Made by a program: the position numbers and the translations under genes. The notes below the pieces were generated by a model. It had not been told where the DNA came from, did not search any database, and worked only from the letters and a program-made list of their open reading frames with translations. This document shows positions 23,604 through 34,624 of a stretch of 64,000 nt of DNA, piece after piece; the stretch's first letter is position 1; each line of letters opens with the position of its first letter. Source of the stretch: Drosophila persimilis (lineage: Eukaryota; Arthropoda; Insecta; Diptera; Drosophilidae); NCBI RefSeq assembly GCF_003286085.1, contig NW_020825298.1:6448001-6512000 (forward strand), read 5' to 3'.

Positions 23604-23609
23604 TTTATT
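23604..23609 (-). terminator. Gr32a: Poly(A) signal of Gr32a
   Basis: Minus-strand AATAAA about 75 nt past the Gr32a stop. Confidence 0.55.
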
Positions 23610-23652
23610 ACTTTGATGCAATTAGCAAAATTGTCGTAATATTTTTAAAGCA

Positions 23653-23658
23653 AATAAA
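23653..23658 (+). terminator. anne: Poly(A) signal of the P5A ATPase gene
   Basis: This is the first perfect AATAAA past the stop (221 nt). It lies 27 bp from the Gr32a stop on the other strand and beyond the Gr32a signal (minus-strand AATAAA at 23609-23604), so the two 3' UTRs would overlap. Confidence 0.6.
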
Positions 23659-23684
23659 TTTAAGAGGACAAGTATAATTTATAT

Positions 23685-25348
23685 TCAAGTCTGTTGCTGG
23701 TCCTGTATGTTGTCCTCCACTTTAGAGTCCTCCAGCTGTTTGAACTGTATCAAGATGACCAAATAAGTGGTCACAGCCGAAAAGATCTAAGATTTAACAA
23801 ATTTTTAGTCATTTATTTGAACACCTGTTACGCACAGACAATAGTCACCTTGAAGAGTGTGGAATTGTCTATGGCAAAGAATCCATAGGCCGTGAATTGT
23901 ACTTCCTGCTTTATGCTTTTGGTTAGAAATTTATCAATCTACAGAAGAGACCAAAGACAATATAAATACAAATTTTAGGCAGAATTTTGAGCTGGCTCAG
24001 TCTCTCTAAAAACATTATTGAAAAGCCAGAAGAGAGCGCTTAAAAGCCAATTCGAATTCATAAAATAATTTTCATAGATTTTTCCTTTAAGAACTCACAA
24101 TATTCTGATACTCCTTGCTCTTGGCATAGACCCTGGCTAGGATTTGGGATGTGGCATTGGCCTGGAAATAAACCCATACAGAAATCATTAGTAAATCAGT
24201 TATCCCTGATTGAGATTGGGGCCCACCTCTCTGGTGGTTAGACCACAACTGCGAGACAGCAAGGCCAGCAGGGAGACATGCATGCACAGCCAGGCAAAGC
24301 ACCATTGAAGAATATTCGATGAGACCATTCCCTTGGCTGTGATCTGGACAAACAGATTGTAGCAGTTCGTTGTGACCGTGTAGAAGGAGTAGCCCAGAAA
24401 GGAGACCAGAATTAGGTTGCAGCAGTCGTTGATGCCCTTGTAGATGCGCAGCAATTTGTTGTGCATGCGATATATGAACAACGAGTCCTCGGGGAAGTTC
24501 TCCATGAGTGTAGCCCCTGCCGCCTGTCGTCTATGGCCGCCCTTTTTCCGCTGCTGCTGGGCATAGGTGTATCCATTCAGGAGCTGATTTATAAAGTGGA
24601 ATCGAATGTACACGATGCGTAGCAGAGCCGAGGCAAATACAATGTACGTGGCTGTCAGACCATTCTGTACGGCATAGAAGGCCAGTAGTACGTAGGATGT
24701 GGGCGTGATTACGCCATCCACCGCATAGATCTTCAGCACAATGATGTACGTCTGACAGGCGGCAATACCGAAGAGATATTTCACCGAGAAGCCAAAGTTT
24801 TGGCTTAAATTGGCCCCAAACTGGCGGCGCACTTCATCGTCCAGCTGAAGGATCTCGTTCATGATCCGCAGGATGTTCTTGGTGTTGCGCGCACACACGA
24901 ACACGGTCAGTGTGTAGGTGAGGATGCAGAGCAACAGCTCGATCCACTGATTCACATTGTCCGTCTCGCGGTAGGAGTAGAAGAGCTGCGCCGAGCTGGG
25001 CGTGAAGAGGCTGTACACATTGAAGATGGTCAGGGCGTGGACCACGCCCCGCACAAAGAACGAGTAGAACTCGTTGGTCTTGGTGGGTGGCCCCACTTCG
25101 TGGCTGGAGAGCTGCTCGTAGATTGGCATTAGCCCACTGGCCTTCAGCACGGACATTATCGTTCTGATGTCCTCGAAGACGGGATGCTCCAGAGTCCTTG
25201 GAGGCGGCGGTGGTGGTGGTGGTGGCGTCTCATGACTGAAGGCATACCTATTCACTGAGGGAGTCCGATACGGCGATATCCGACGTGGATACGGATGCAA
25301 ACGCGCTTTCTGTGTCGGCATTTCTATTACCCAAGTGTTCGGTGACAT
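23685..25348 (-). CDS. Gr32a: Gustatory receptor Gr32a
   Basis: Four coding exons (25348-24227, 24161-24099, 23938-23849, 23786-23685) give 458 residues. It is a seven-helix insect gustatory receptor with the cytoplasmic-N topology of the family. The last exons carry the conserved end: ANATSQILARVYAKSKEYQN, then AYGFFAIDNSTLFKIFSAVTTYLVILIQF, which covers the family TYhhhhhQF motif. The start at 25348 (MSPNTWVIEMPTQ) is chosen because it is the first ATG in frame and agrees with my memory of D. melanogaster Gr32a. In that species it serves bitter sensing and curbs male-male and interspecies courtship in leg and labellar neurons. A run of nine prolines lies near residue 45, before HPVFEDIRTI, and seems longer than in D. 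melanogaster. Confidence 0.93.
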
Positions 25349-26520
25349 CGCCAACAAGGCACTGACACGACACCACCCGGCTTTAGGATATGGCTAACAG
25401 GGGCCAAACTTATCTGATTAAATGGCCAATGACCAGGGACCTAGTTATCATTCGTCTGACTTCAGTGGCCATTAGAGTAATTGGTTTTCATTGTGGAATA
25501 TTGAATATTTGCAGACAGAGTGGAGCTAAAAATCAATTATCCCATCAGCGAATAATAGATAATGCTTTTGAATACACTCCCAAGTCAATAATAGAATATA
25601 AGCATTCATTGGTTGAGGTATAGAACGGAACCAATCTGGAGACTCATAGTAATGGAACAAAGATGTATTTTATTTAAATAAATTATAGCTAAAAATGTAT
25701 CACATACTCGTTTATTTTTGAAGTGAAAGTTCTTTAATTATTTTTAAACTATTACAAATAGTTGGAAACGTGTATGGTTTTTTAAAAAAGTTTGAACTCA
25801 TAAGATTGTTCCGAATTCCGAAAATTTTAATGAAAATCGAAAAGAATATCTTATAATTACAAGAATAAAGATATTCTAAATAAAACTCGTTAGCGAAAGT
25901 ACCTAACCCATTCCTCATAAGTCGGTGTAATCTCTCAACAGCAAAGAAATGTTCATGATTCATTAAATAAATGGCGGTTTAATATAAACCTCATTCATTT
26001 AAGCTTCAGAAATACTATTTCCATAAAGTTTTATTATAATAATTGTCAAAAACAGTCAATAGGCTTATAAGGTTCTTAATTTTTGCTATTTTCTTTCCAA
26101 CAATCCATTTTTCAGATACCACCACCAATTAATTTTCGTGACCAAATCCCTCTGATATTCTTTTTGTATTTACTTTAATTCCTCTTAATCCCACAACCAA
26201 GACCCACAAATCGGACAGTCATTTCGTTGGGGGGAAACAATCATTTTGTATACCAGTCGGGTCCAGTCCACCCTCGGATGTGATATGTGTTATGAGAATG
26301 TTATTGCTATATTATCGCTGAGATGCGTGGAATATTATCTTCGTCACACCTTTTACTCCCCCAACACAGGCACGCGACCAGCACCCACACATACGCACAC
26401 CAAGCATATGTAAGAGTTCTATATACATATATATAGATATACCGACAACCGGCCTCTCACATTTTTCCACCCCTAATGAGGGATTGCAATTCAATGTGTC
26501 CCCTCTCCAGGTTTTGTGTG
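25349..26520. other. Intergenic upstream of Gr32a
   Basis: AT-rich, no gene recognised. It probably holds Gr32a regulatory sequence. A minus-strand initiator-like TCAGTG at 25365-25360 is too close to the start codon to be trusted as the start site. Confidence 0.4.
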
Positions 26521-26529
26521 ACTGCTTTT

Positions 26530-26990
26530 TGTATACCCTCGTCAAAGGTAATACCACATTTTGGATAGGATGGAATCGATTTCGAATTCATCATTATTAA
26601 GCATAATCGATATAGCCATGTGCGTTCATCCTTCTGTCTTTTCTTATAAAAAACTATACAGAGATTGAACCTTTTCATACTACTGATACTACTATAGTAT
26701 ATATCTGGCAACTGATAAGATCGGATCAATATATCCAAAAATGTTATAGATTGCAGTTCATCAACATTAAAATACAATTACTATTTCATCGGAAGAATTC
26801 CAATTAGATACCAACTATAACACACAAGATCGGATCACTTTTATAGAAACGATTATGAATCGATATTTTACATTTATTACTACTCAAGAGTGATATAATC
26901 ATCAGATGCTGAACATTTTCCAGCAGCATAAAAACATCTTTAGTTTCAGTTTTATAAAGATTGGATGACCATATAATAGATCAGTCTTTG
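26530..26990. repeat. Possible old interspersed repeat (DINE/Helitron-like relic)
   Basis: The stretch opens with TATACCCTCGTCAAAGGTAA and continues with CGATATAGCCATGTGCGTTC, then CCTTCTGTCT. This resembles the TATACCC...AGGGTA end and the GTCYGTCT-rich inner part of small non-coding Drosophila repeats of DINE/Helentron type. Terminal structure is not clear, limits are rough, and it codes for nothing visible. Recognition is from memory. Confidence 0.35.
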
Positions 26991-26999
26991 GAAAGTTCG

Positions 27000-27471
27000 T
27001 TCTAAAAGGGTTTCAAGACTCCATCCAACCATCTCATGTGATTCCCCGTAGTTCATCCAAATTTGATTAAGATCTGCCATAGAACGAATCTTCTGCAAGG
27101 GTATCAAGAGCTTCGGTCCTTGCTGAAAGCCTCCCCTGAATGTTTTTGTCATTTCTTTGCCTCACCGTTTGGGGGAGATATGAGGCAGACAAAGCAGAGA
27201 CATACTTATAGACATAGAGAGAGATAGAGAGAGAGAGCGAGAGTGGATAAACTGGCACGCTGTTGCTCCACAGCAGCTTCTGTGACGTCACGACACGGTG
27301 AGGGCTTTTCTAAGCCCTGCACGGCCCTGCCCAGCACGGCGGGCAACAGATACAGACACACGACACATCGTGCGAGGGGCGGCTCTTATCAGCATTCGGC
27401 ATCGGACAAATCGAAGACAAAAACAAAAGCGGATTTAATCTCGGAGAGAAAGGTCCGGCTAATCATTCGAA
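27000..27471 (+). promoter_or_regulatory. Idua upstream region with GA repeat
   Basis: An (AG)n tract at about 27215-27242 lies 230 bp before the Idua start. Such tracts bind GAGA factor in flies. The following 200 bp are GC-richer and may be leader sequence. No TATA box is obvious. Confidence 0.4.
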
Positions 27472-29598
27472 ATGTTGCCACCGCCAACGACGCCGGTGCT
27501 CCTCTGGGGGCTGCTGCTCTTCTTGACGGCTACCCTGGCCGGACGCGTCCACGCCCACTACACCAGCGGGGATGTGGTCTACCATCCGTTGTCGCACTTC
27601 TGGACGGGCGTGGGCTTCTGTCCAGCCGGTGACATAGATCACAAGGGGATTAGCGCCGCCCTGAGCGCCCCTGAGCTGCAAATGAACCTCCGGCAGATTG
27701 CAGCCCTACCGGTGGGCGCTGTGACCCACATACGCATCCACTGGCTGCTGGAGCTGGTGCAGTTCCTGCAGTACGACATGAGCGGTGTGCCACAGTACGA
27801 CTTTGGTAAGTTCGACAACTTTATTGACTTTCTGCACGAGGAGCTGCGCCTGTCGCCGGTTCTTGAGTTCATGGGGAATCCGGGACAGGTATTCACGGAG
27901 AATCCACAGCAGATCTCCTTCTTCTGGGACCACTTCGTGAAGACTACCCTCAATCATCAGATAGGTGAGTGTGTTTCGACCCAGGAAACCATGCCGCCGA
28001 AGCTCAATCCTTCTCACCTTTCCTTCTGCAGTACGACATGGCTCTGCCCGGATGACCAACTGGCGCTACGAGACCTGGAACGAGCCAGATCTGAGTGGCT
28101 ACAACACGCTCAACCTAACACTGGACTACTACTTGGAGTATGTGCAAGCCGTTCGACGTGGTCTCAGCAAGGCGGGTGGTGCCCATTCCCACACGAATCT
28201 GCCCATGTACCGGGCTCTGCGGGGCCCTGCAGGCCTGTTCAAGAACCTCAACAGTCACCCACGTTGCTGGAAGCTGCTGCAGCTGTGCAATCAACGTATG
28301 GTCCACTGCCCCATCGATGTGCTGACCTTTCACCGCAAGGGACTCAACGGAAGTGCCGTGGAAGTTGTGAATGCTTCGCTGTCTTTGCTGGCGAAGATCT
28401 ACACGGAGTATCCCAATCTTAAGCAACTGCCGGTGGCCAATGAGTAAGTAGATCCAAAGAGTGCGGTAAAGAGTAAGCTCCAAATCTTGATTCTCCCACA
28501 GTGAAGCTGATCCTGTGGCTGGGTGGAGCACACCGCGCGAATTCCAGGCGGATGTGCGGTACGGAGTGACTTTGATGTCCACGGTGATGCAGCATTGGCA
28601 TGCCAAGCTATCCGGCGGTCCGCTGAGCCGTCTGGAGTCCATTAGCCATGACAATGCTTTCCTCAGCTATCATCCGCACGAGTTCACACAGCGCACCCTT
28701 TTGGCCCACTTCCGGATGAACGAAACAAATCCGCCGCACTCTCAGTTCATACAGAAGCCGGTGTACGCTGCCCTGGGGATGCTGGCCAAGTTGGGAAGCC
28801 GCGCTGCCGACATGGAGCTGGTAAACATGGACACCAAGCACAGTGTACAGGTCTGGCGCACCGTCTCCGGCGGCATGGGCGGACCGGGCCAGTACATGGC
28901 CACCATTTTCCTCAGTCCCGAGGAGGCAGTACCAAAGATCACGGCCTTCCATCACAAGTACACGCTAAACATGTCCATAGCCAACGAGTCGGCATTCATC
29001 ACCGAGCTTCTGATGCCGCACAACACGGATCCATACTATCTGTGGACCCAGGCAGGCAGTCCAGCGTATCCCAATGCCAACCTGCGCGAGGCCATGCGCC
29101 GGGCGCAGACACCACGGCTCTACGAAACGGGTCCCATCTGGCAGTACAACAGCGAGCTGGTCATCAATTCGGCCAGCATACCCCTGCCCTGGGCGATGCT
29201 GTTGCGCGTGTGCTCCGCCTCGTGGCCGAAACTAAAGCGACCGCAGCAGCTGTCTATTGTGGAGGTCACGCACCGCGAGGTGTTCATCAGCTGGCGCGAG
29301 CATCCCAAGTCCATGCAGTGTCTGAAGAGCTACGAGGTGTGGTTCAAGCAGCGTGGGGGCCAAGGTTCTGCCGCCGACTGGCTAATGATATCCCGCGACT
29401 GGCACTTGCCCTATCCATCGTTTCAGTATGCACCCAACGGCCAGACGGGATCAGTGAATGGTTTGTGAAGGGTCCTTAATAGAGAGAGAGAGATTTTTAA
29501 TTCCTTGTCTTCTTGCAGGTTTCTACAAAGTCCGCGGTGTGGATGTGTTCAATGAGACCAGTCCCTTCTCACAAATAGTCGAATATCTGGAGTTGTAA
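27472..29598 (+). CDS. Idua: Alpha-L-iduronidase (GH39)
   Basis: Four exons (27472-27964, 28032-28443, 28502-29460, 29519-29598) give 647 residues; human IDUA has 653. The lysosomal enzyme removes terminal iduronate from dermatan and heparan sulfate. Residues 1-28 form a signal peptide (LLWGLLLFLTATLAGRVHA). The catalytic acid/base Glu182 is in YETWNEPD, at the same number as in the human enzyme. The nucleophile Glu303 is in NDEADPVAGW, matching human Glu299. The C-terminal beta/fibronectin-like part ends FSQIVEYLEL. Several NxS/T sites fit a glycosylated lysosomal protein. The first ATG gives the signal peptide directly. The frame is intact. It converges on lgd. Confidence 0.95.
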
Positions 29599-30035
29599 TT
29601 CAAGAAAAACAGTTTATCGCACACATATTTAGACAAAAGTAAATGACAAAAACATAATCAGGCTATGGCCAGGCGCCATCCCTCTATCTGTCTCTCTTGG
29701 AATGGAACTGGAACTGACTTCATTGGGCACAAAACTTCTGGACATGCGCCTCCGCCTTAAAGCCACCCATATACATATATATATCATATACAATATTTAG
29801 TGTATAGTACATAATCTGTGTTGTGTTCGTAATGCATAAAATGCCCTCATCCTGTGCAGGGAATCGGCCAAAAGCGTAACCATTAAGCATTCTCTGTCTG
29901 GGCGGGGTATTTACAGAGAGAAAGAGAGAGGATCAGGCACTTAACAGCATAAACAAGTAGAATCCCTGTTCTCTTTTAAACAATATACTTTTTGTTTGCT
30001 TAAAGCAAAGAACTACATAAGTCTCTAAATCCAGT
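29599..30035. other. Shared 3' region of Idua and lgd
   Basis: The 437 bp between the two stop codons hold both 3' UTRs. It is AT-rich with short AGAG runs and a TATATA stretch near 29770-29790. No perfect AATAAA on either strand was clear to me. Confidence 0.4.
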
Positions 30036-33000
30036 TCAGCCCTCGGCATCTAGGACCAGCCACTTTTCGTTGATGTGTTCGATTTGCTTCGTCAGGATGG
30101 GATTGCGGACACGCACTTTCACCTCCAGCTTGCCTCCGACCTGCTTGCGGCCATCCATCAGCTGTGCGAGATAAAAGATAACCAAGTTATACGAACTGCT
30201 GGTGCCACATGGTGTTAGGTTAACTCACATCGTACGTGTCGTGTATATCACACTTAGTCTCCAGTGGCTGCAGCTTTACATTGACGGTGCCGATCAGTAT
30301 GTCAGATCGCAGGAATCCTCTGAAACAACATAGGGGCAGTTTACGACTTAGTCCACAACAATCTATGCTGCAGCTATTATTTGGTTACGATTTATTTAGC
30401 GCGTGGCATTTTGAGATGAGTTTATAGTGTGGTGTTTGTTTTTTGTTGGGAATTGAGGCGTAAACAATTTTGAGAATATTTTATTAAAACCATTCCACAT
30501 GGGAAATCAAGTGAATTCAATGGATAATGCATATGAATAATCATATACTACTGTTAGATATATGTATCTATGTGTGGTGCTGAAGCCGTGACCGAAATGC
30601 AGTGATCTAAAGAATTTATACTGATTACGGGAGGGAATCAAATCAAATATTGCATAATTTGTAGGCAAACAAATATTACTAAGCCAAATTATAAAGAAAT
30701 ATATATAAAAACAAACAATTTCTTTCAATCTAAACTAATTTAGCGAATTTCTAAATACGTTTTAAATGGGAAATTAAATAATAATCTTTTTGGAATGTAA
30801 TGAATAACTGTCTTAGGGAATATCGACTTTAAGAGTCTATGAACATTGGATGATTTGAATCTTTTTGAATACTTCACATGCTTTAAAAAGTTCCCGGAAT
30901 CACTCCAAAGTAGAACTGCTTCCTTTTGTGAGTCTTAGGTACCCATATGGGTAGTAAAATTTTCATCTCTGCGAAGTTCCCATTATAATTTTAGCAACCA
31001 TAGTACATGTTTTATGGGAATATATATCGTTGAAGTCGAAACGTGACCAAAAGTGACTTAATAAGTGGAACCATGTGGAAGGGATTTGTGAATGGGAAAA
31101 GTTTTTAAAAATATCGAAGTAACTACCATTTTGACGAAATGCTCAATCTTCAAATGCTCTAAAACAATAACTAATTATTTAAACCATATACCACTTCTGT
31201 TAGTCCCGAAAAAAATGCATGGAAAGCGCCTTAGTACGGATTAAAGAATTGTGCTAAGATTCACCCACTCACCCTCTGGAATAGATCTCTAACTTGACAC
31301 CGTGCCGCTTAAAGATTCGCTGGAACTGGCGATTGCTGCGCTGAATGTCCACCTTAAAGCGTTCGTCGTAGTCGGGGCTGTTTGTGTCCTTGATCACATT
31401 GGTTTTTGTCTTGAAGGATTCATCCTGGAAGGGTACACAATTGCGTTAGGGGAAAAAATTCAAATTGTACTTGTATTTGCTTACGTTAAGGAGTGGAAAC
31501 TCTACTCGAACATAGGTGTCCACTTCCTTGGGATTGGGAACATTATAGTTGATTCCACGGGCCACAACAATTTCCAGCTCGTTGTCTGTCAGATCCGTGT
31601 TGCAGTGGACAATATTAAAGTTACGCTTTTCGTAGTGGAACTTTGGCAGTGGCTGGCCCTTTCGCTTGGAGTAACGCACCAGATCCAGGTCCTTTTGGAC
31701 AGTCAGGGCCAGATTTTCGAAGCGATTCATGCCGGCCACATCGCCCATGGCCTTGTGATGGTCTCGCGTATTCTTACACATCATCAGCTGCTTGGCTAGC
31801 TGCTCCTCCATGCGTACACCGATCTCACAGATGTCATCGCTGGGATCGCATTCCTCTGCCGAAACAATGGCAAAGGAGGCCTCCAAGTTATCACGTTGAG
31901 AGGGCGGTACGGGCAGCTGTAAAGGATTGCATGTTAAACTGATATCTTTTTGATATAAATCCCATAAAACTAACCGTGCTGAGGTCCACGGGCAGTCCGC
32001 TGCTGGCTGCATTGAGCAGCGAATCGAATCCCTTGTAGATCTTGAGGTACTCCTTGGCCTGATCAATTTCTCCCGCCTTCTTGGCTTCGATGGCGGCCAC
32101 CTTGAACTCCTTTTGGCGCTCGAGCAGCAGCTTCATCTGTTGCTCGGCCAGGTTGCTCTTCTGGTGATTGCCAGTGACGCGTGTCGTCAGCTCTGTCGGC
32201 TGCGGTGGTGATGGTGCCGCCTTTCGTGGGACCGTTGGCGTGGTCGCACTGCTCCCAGATGGAGTTCCTCCCGCAGAAGTGCTTGCCGTAGCTGGCGGAG
32301 ATGTGGGCGAAGTGGGCAGTGATGGAGTGGCTGCTGGAGCAGGCTCTGTCGAGGGCAAGGGTCCGAAACCTGGAGGCACAGGCAGCTCATCGTAAGCCAC
32401 AGGTTTCCCTGCCTTGTACTGTTTTATGGCATCTTCGTACTGCTTTACAATCCGTCCAAACCGTCGCGCCTTGCCGGTGTTTTCCTCAGCCTTGGCCGCC
32501 GCCTCTACAGACTTATACTTTTCCAAGCGCCGCTGCAGTGCCTCCAGCATGGATTCTGCAGCAGCAGCAGCAGCAGGCGGGGTAGCCGGAGCTGGAGCGG
32601 GTGTCGGCTCAGGAGCTGTGACCACTTCTGGGGCGGCTTCACCTTTCATCTTGGCTAGGAACTCAAGAAACTCGGAGGGAGGAGGGGGCATGTCACTGAG
32701 ATCCACTTCCTGACCATCCTCGCACATCTTGACGACCACATCGAACTGCTTCACGACCTTTAGGAACTGCAGGGCATTGGCTGTGTCGCCACTGCGCTTG
32801 TATTGCAGGGCCGCAGCTTTGTATTCGCTCTGACGGCTGCGCATTTGGGCCACAAGTGGATTTGGTGGCGTGGCAGGCGCCGGAGGAGGAGTTGCAGCCG
32901 GTGGTGAAGTAGGAGTGGGCGGAGCAGGAGCCACACGTGTGGGCTGCGACACTGGAGTGGATGGAGCCGGAGATTCGTCTGCAGCTGGTAACGGATCACC

Positions 33001-33706
33001 AGCTGGTTTCACGCTCACTTCAGGAGGGATATCATCCACATTGATGGTCTTTCCAGCAGCCGCCTGCTTATGCAGATCCTGCAAGGTTTTGAGACCCCGA
33101 CCAAAGCGACGCGCCTTTCCAGCATCACCCGACGCCTTGGCATTCGCCTCCGCCTGCTTGTATATTTCCAATCTCTGCTTGATTATGCCCAGAGTATCCA
33201 CTGTGGTGGTGGGCAAGAACGTCTGCACAGGTTCCTCCTCGCTAGCAGCCGGTTCAGCTGCAGCTTCCTCTGCCTCCGGTTCTTCCTCCAAGCCCCCAAT
33301 GCCATGCAGTTCGCCCAACAGGTCAGAGTCATTTTCCAGATTTTCATCGTCGTCATCATCGCTGACATCACGCAAGCTGTCGGCAATCATTTTGTCCAAA
33401 TCACTGGTGGGCATTAGCTTTGGCTTCGGCTTCGCCTTTGGCCTCTGGCCGCCTCCACTGGCAAGGGCGGCCAGCTCTGCCTCCAGGTCGCTATCCCCGC
33501 CATCGTCATCCCCATAGCCAGAGGTGGGATCGAAATCATCTGGAATTTCCGTCAAGCCAAACTGTCGCGTGAGAGTGTAGGGGGAATGAAGAAGCGATGA
33601 CTCATAATACATAAATAAGCAGATCTAGTTGTCTAGTTCAACCATTTACCTGGGCCAAATTGTGCTGTCGTCGCTTGGCAGGCTCTGGCTTTCGCTTGGC
33701 AAACAT
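30036..33706 (-). CDS. l(2)gd1: Lethal (2) giant discs 1 (Cc2d1 family)
   Basis: Six exons (33706-33650, 33561-31975, 31916-31485, 31424-31273, 30319-30229, 30161-30036) give 814 residues. Lgd binds the ESCRT-III subunit Shrub and limits Notch signalling by controlling endosomal sorting. Four DM14 repeats are visible in the long second exon, each built around (L)xxRxxxYKxAxxxAKxxGxxxKARRFGR-like sequence, alternating with Pro/Ala-rich linkers. A C2 domain fills the C-terminal third, including NSPDYDERFKVDIQR and RGGFLRSDILIGTV. The N-terminus MFAKRKPEPAKRR is basic, followed by an acidic stretch. The fourth intron is 953 bp, far longer than the others, with no recognised gene inside. Confidence 0.94.
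30320..31272 (-). other. Long AT-rich intron of lgd
   Basis: The intron separates the exon ending YSRGG from the exon starting FLRSD. It is strongly AT-rich and holds no recognisable gene or clear repeat. Confidence 0.5.
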
Positions 33707-34624
33707 CTTTGACTAGTTTAAACCTATAAAATTACTACAGACACTTCTATTCCAAATCCTTTTTAATTGCGTTGCAGCTGCTCTCAGACAACAATAACAG
33801 AATCGCTAACGGGAAGCAACGAAGGTGACGCAAGGAAGAGCTGGTCAAAGCCTGAGCGACGTAACTTGTCCAGGGCTATATAGCAGCTATATTGAATTAT
33901 TTTTGAACTATGTGTTAATTTTTATTGAATATTGTTTTCTAGAACATCCTTGAACGTTTCATTCGGAAATTTCTTGAAGTGCATCAATGAAATCCGGCAT
34001 TCAAGAGCGGCAAAAACCTTGCGCCACCTTCTCACTTGTCTTGTTTCAGGGCTGCGTACACACTCACAAGCAGGGCTGCTCGCCAGCTGATTAATCGATA
34101 GAAAAACATCGCACCATTAAAATCCATCTATCGAAAGCCAGCGCACACACAGTGCGAAACATTTTGCGAAAAAATTAGACCAAAAAGTTATATTGATTGG
34201 AAAATTGAGCAGCTTAAGCTAACTGGTGTAGCCCCTTAACAAGTGGCAAGGCATGCTTTAATCCCCGCCAGCTCAAACCCGGCTGTGGTGGCTTTGTAAG
34301 GCTAGCAAAACCATTGCAAGTGGAGCTGTCGTGGTCTTATTTGCCTACTTTTTTTCCCACCTCCTCCAACTCTGTCGCTGTGTGGGCCATCAGCAGCAGC
34401 AGCAACAGCAACAGCAGCAGTTTAACAACAACGAGAGAGGAGAGACTTCGTCACGAAGGGGACAAGGGGCCGCAAGACCACCGACAGTCTGTTTGGTTTA
34501 GGCGTGGAAATAAACAAATAGATCACAGGCACAGAGTTCCAAGGAACGGAACGGGGCGTGGCTAGCTTAACACTCGGCTTGGCAACAACAGCAGCAGCAA
34601 GAGCAAGAGCAACAAGTAGGCGGC
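33707..34624. promoter_or_regulatory. Divergent promoter region lgd / Reps
   Basis: DRE-like sites AATCGATAG (34093-34101) and CTATCGAAAG (about 34128-34137) lie near the middle. The Reps side (34380-34420 and 34585-34615) has CAGCAGCAACAG repeats likely to be 5' leader. No TATA box is evident. Confidence 0.5.

Noticed and set aside
25355-25357. Upstream start of Gr32a three codons before MSPNTW
   Set aside because: The codon is TTG, not ATG; 25348 is the first ATG.
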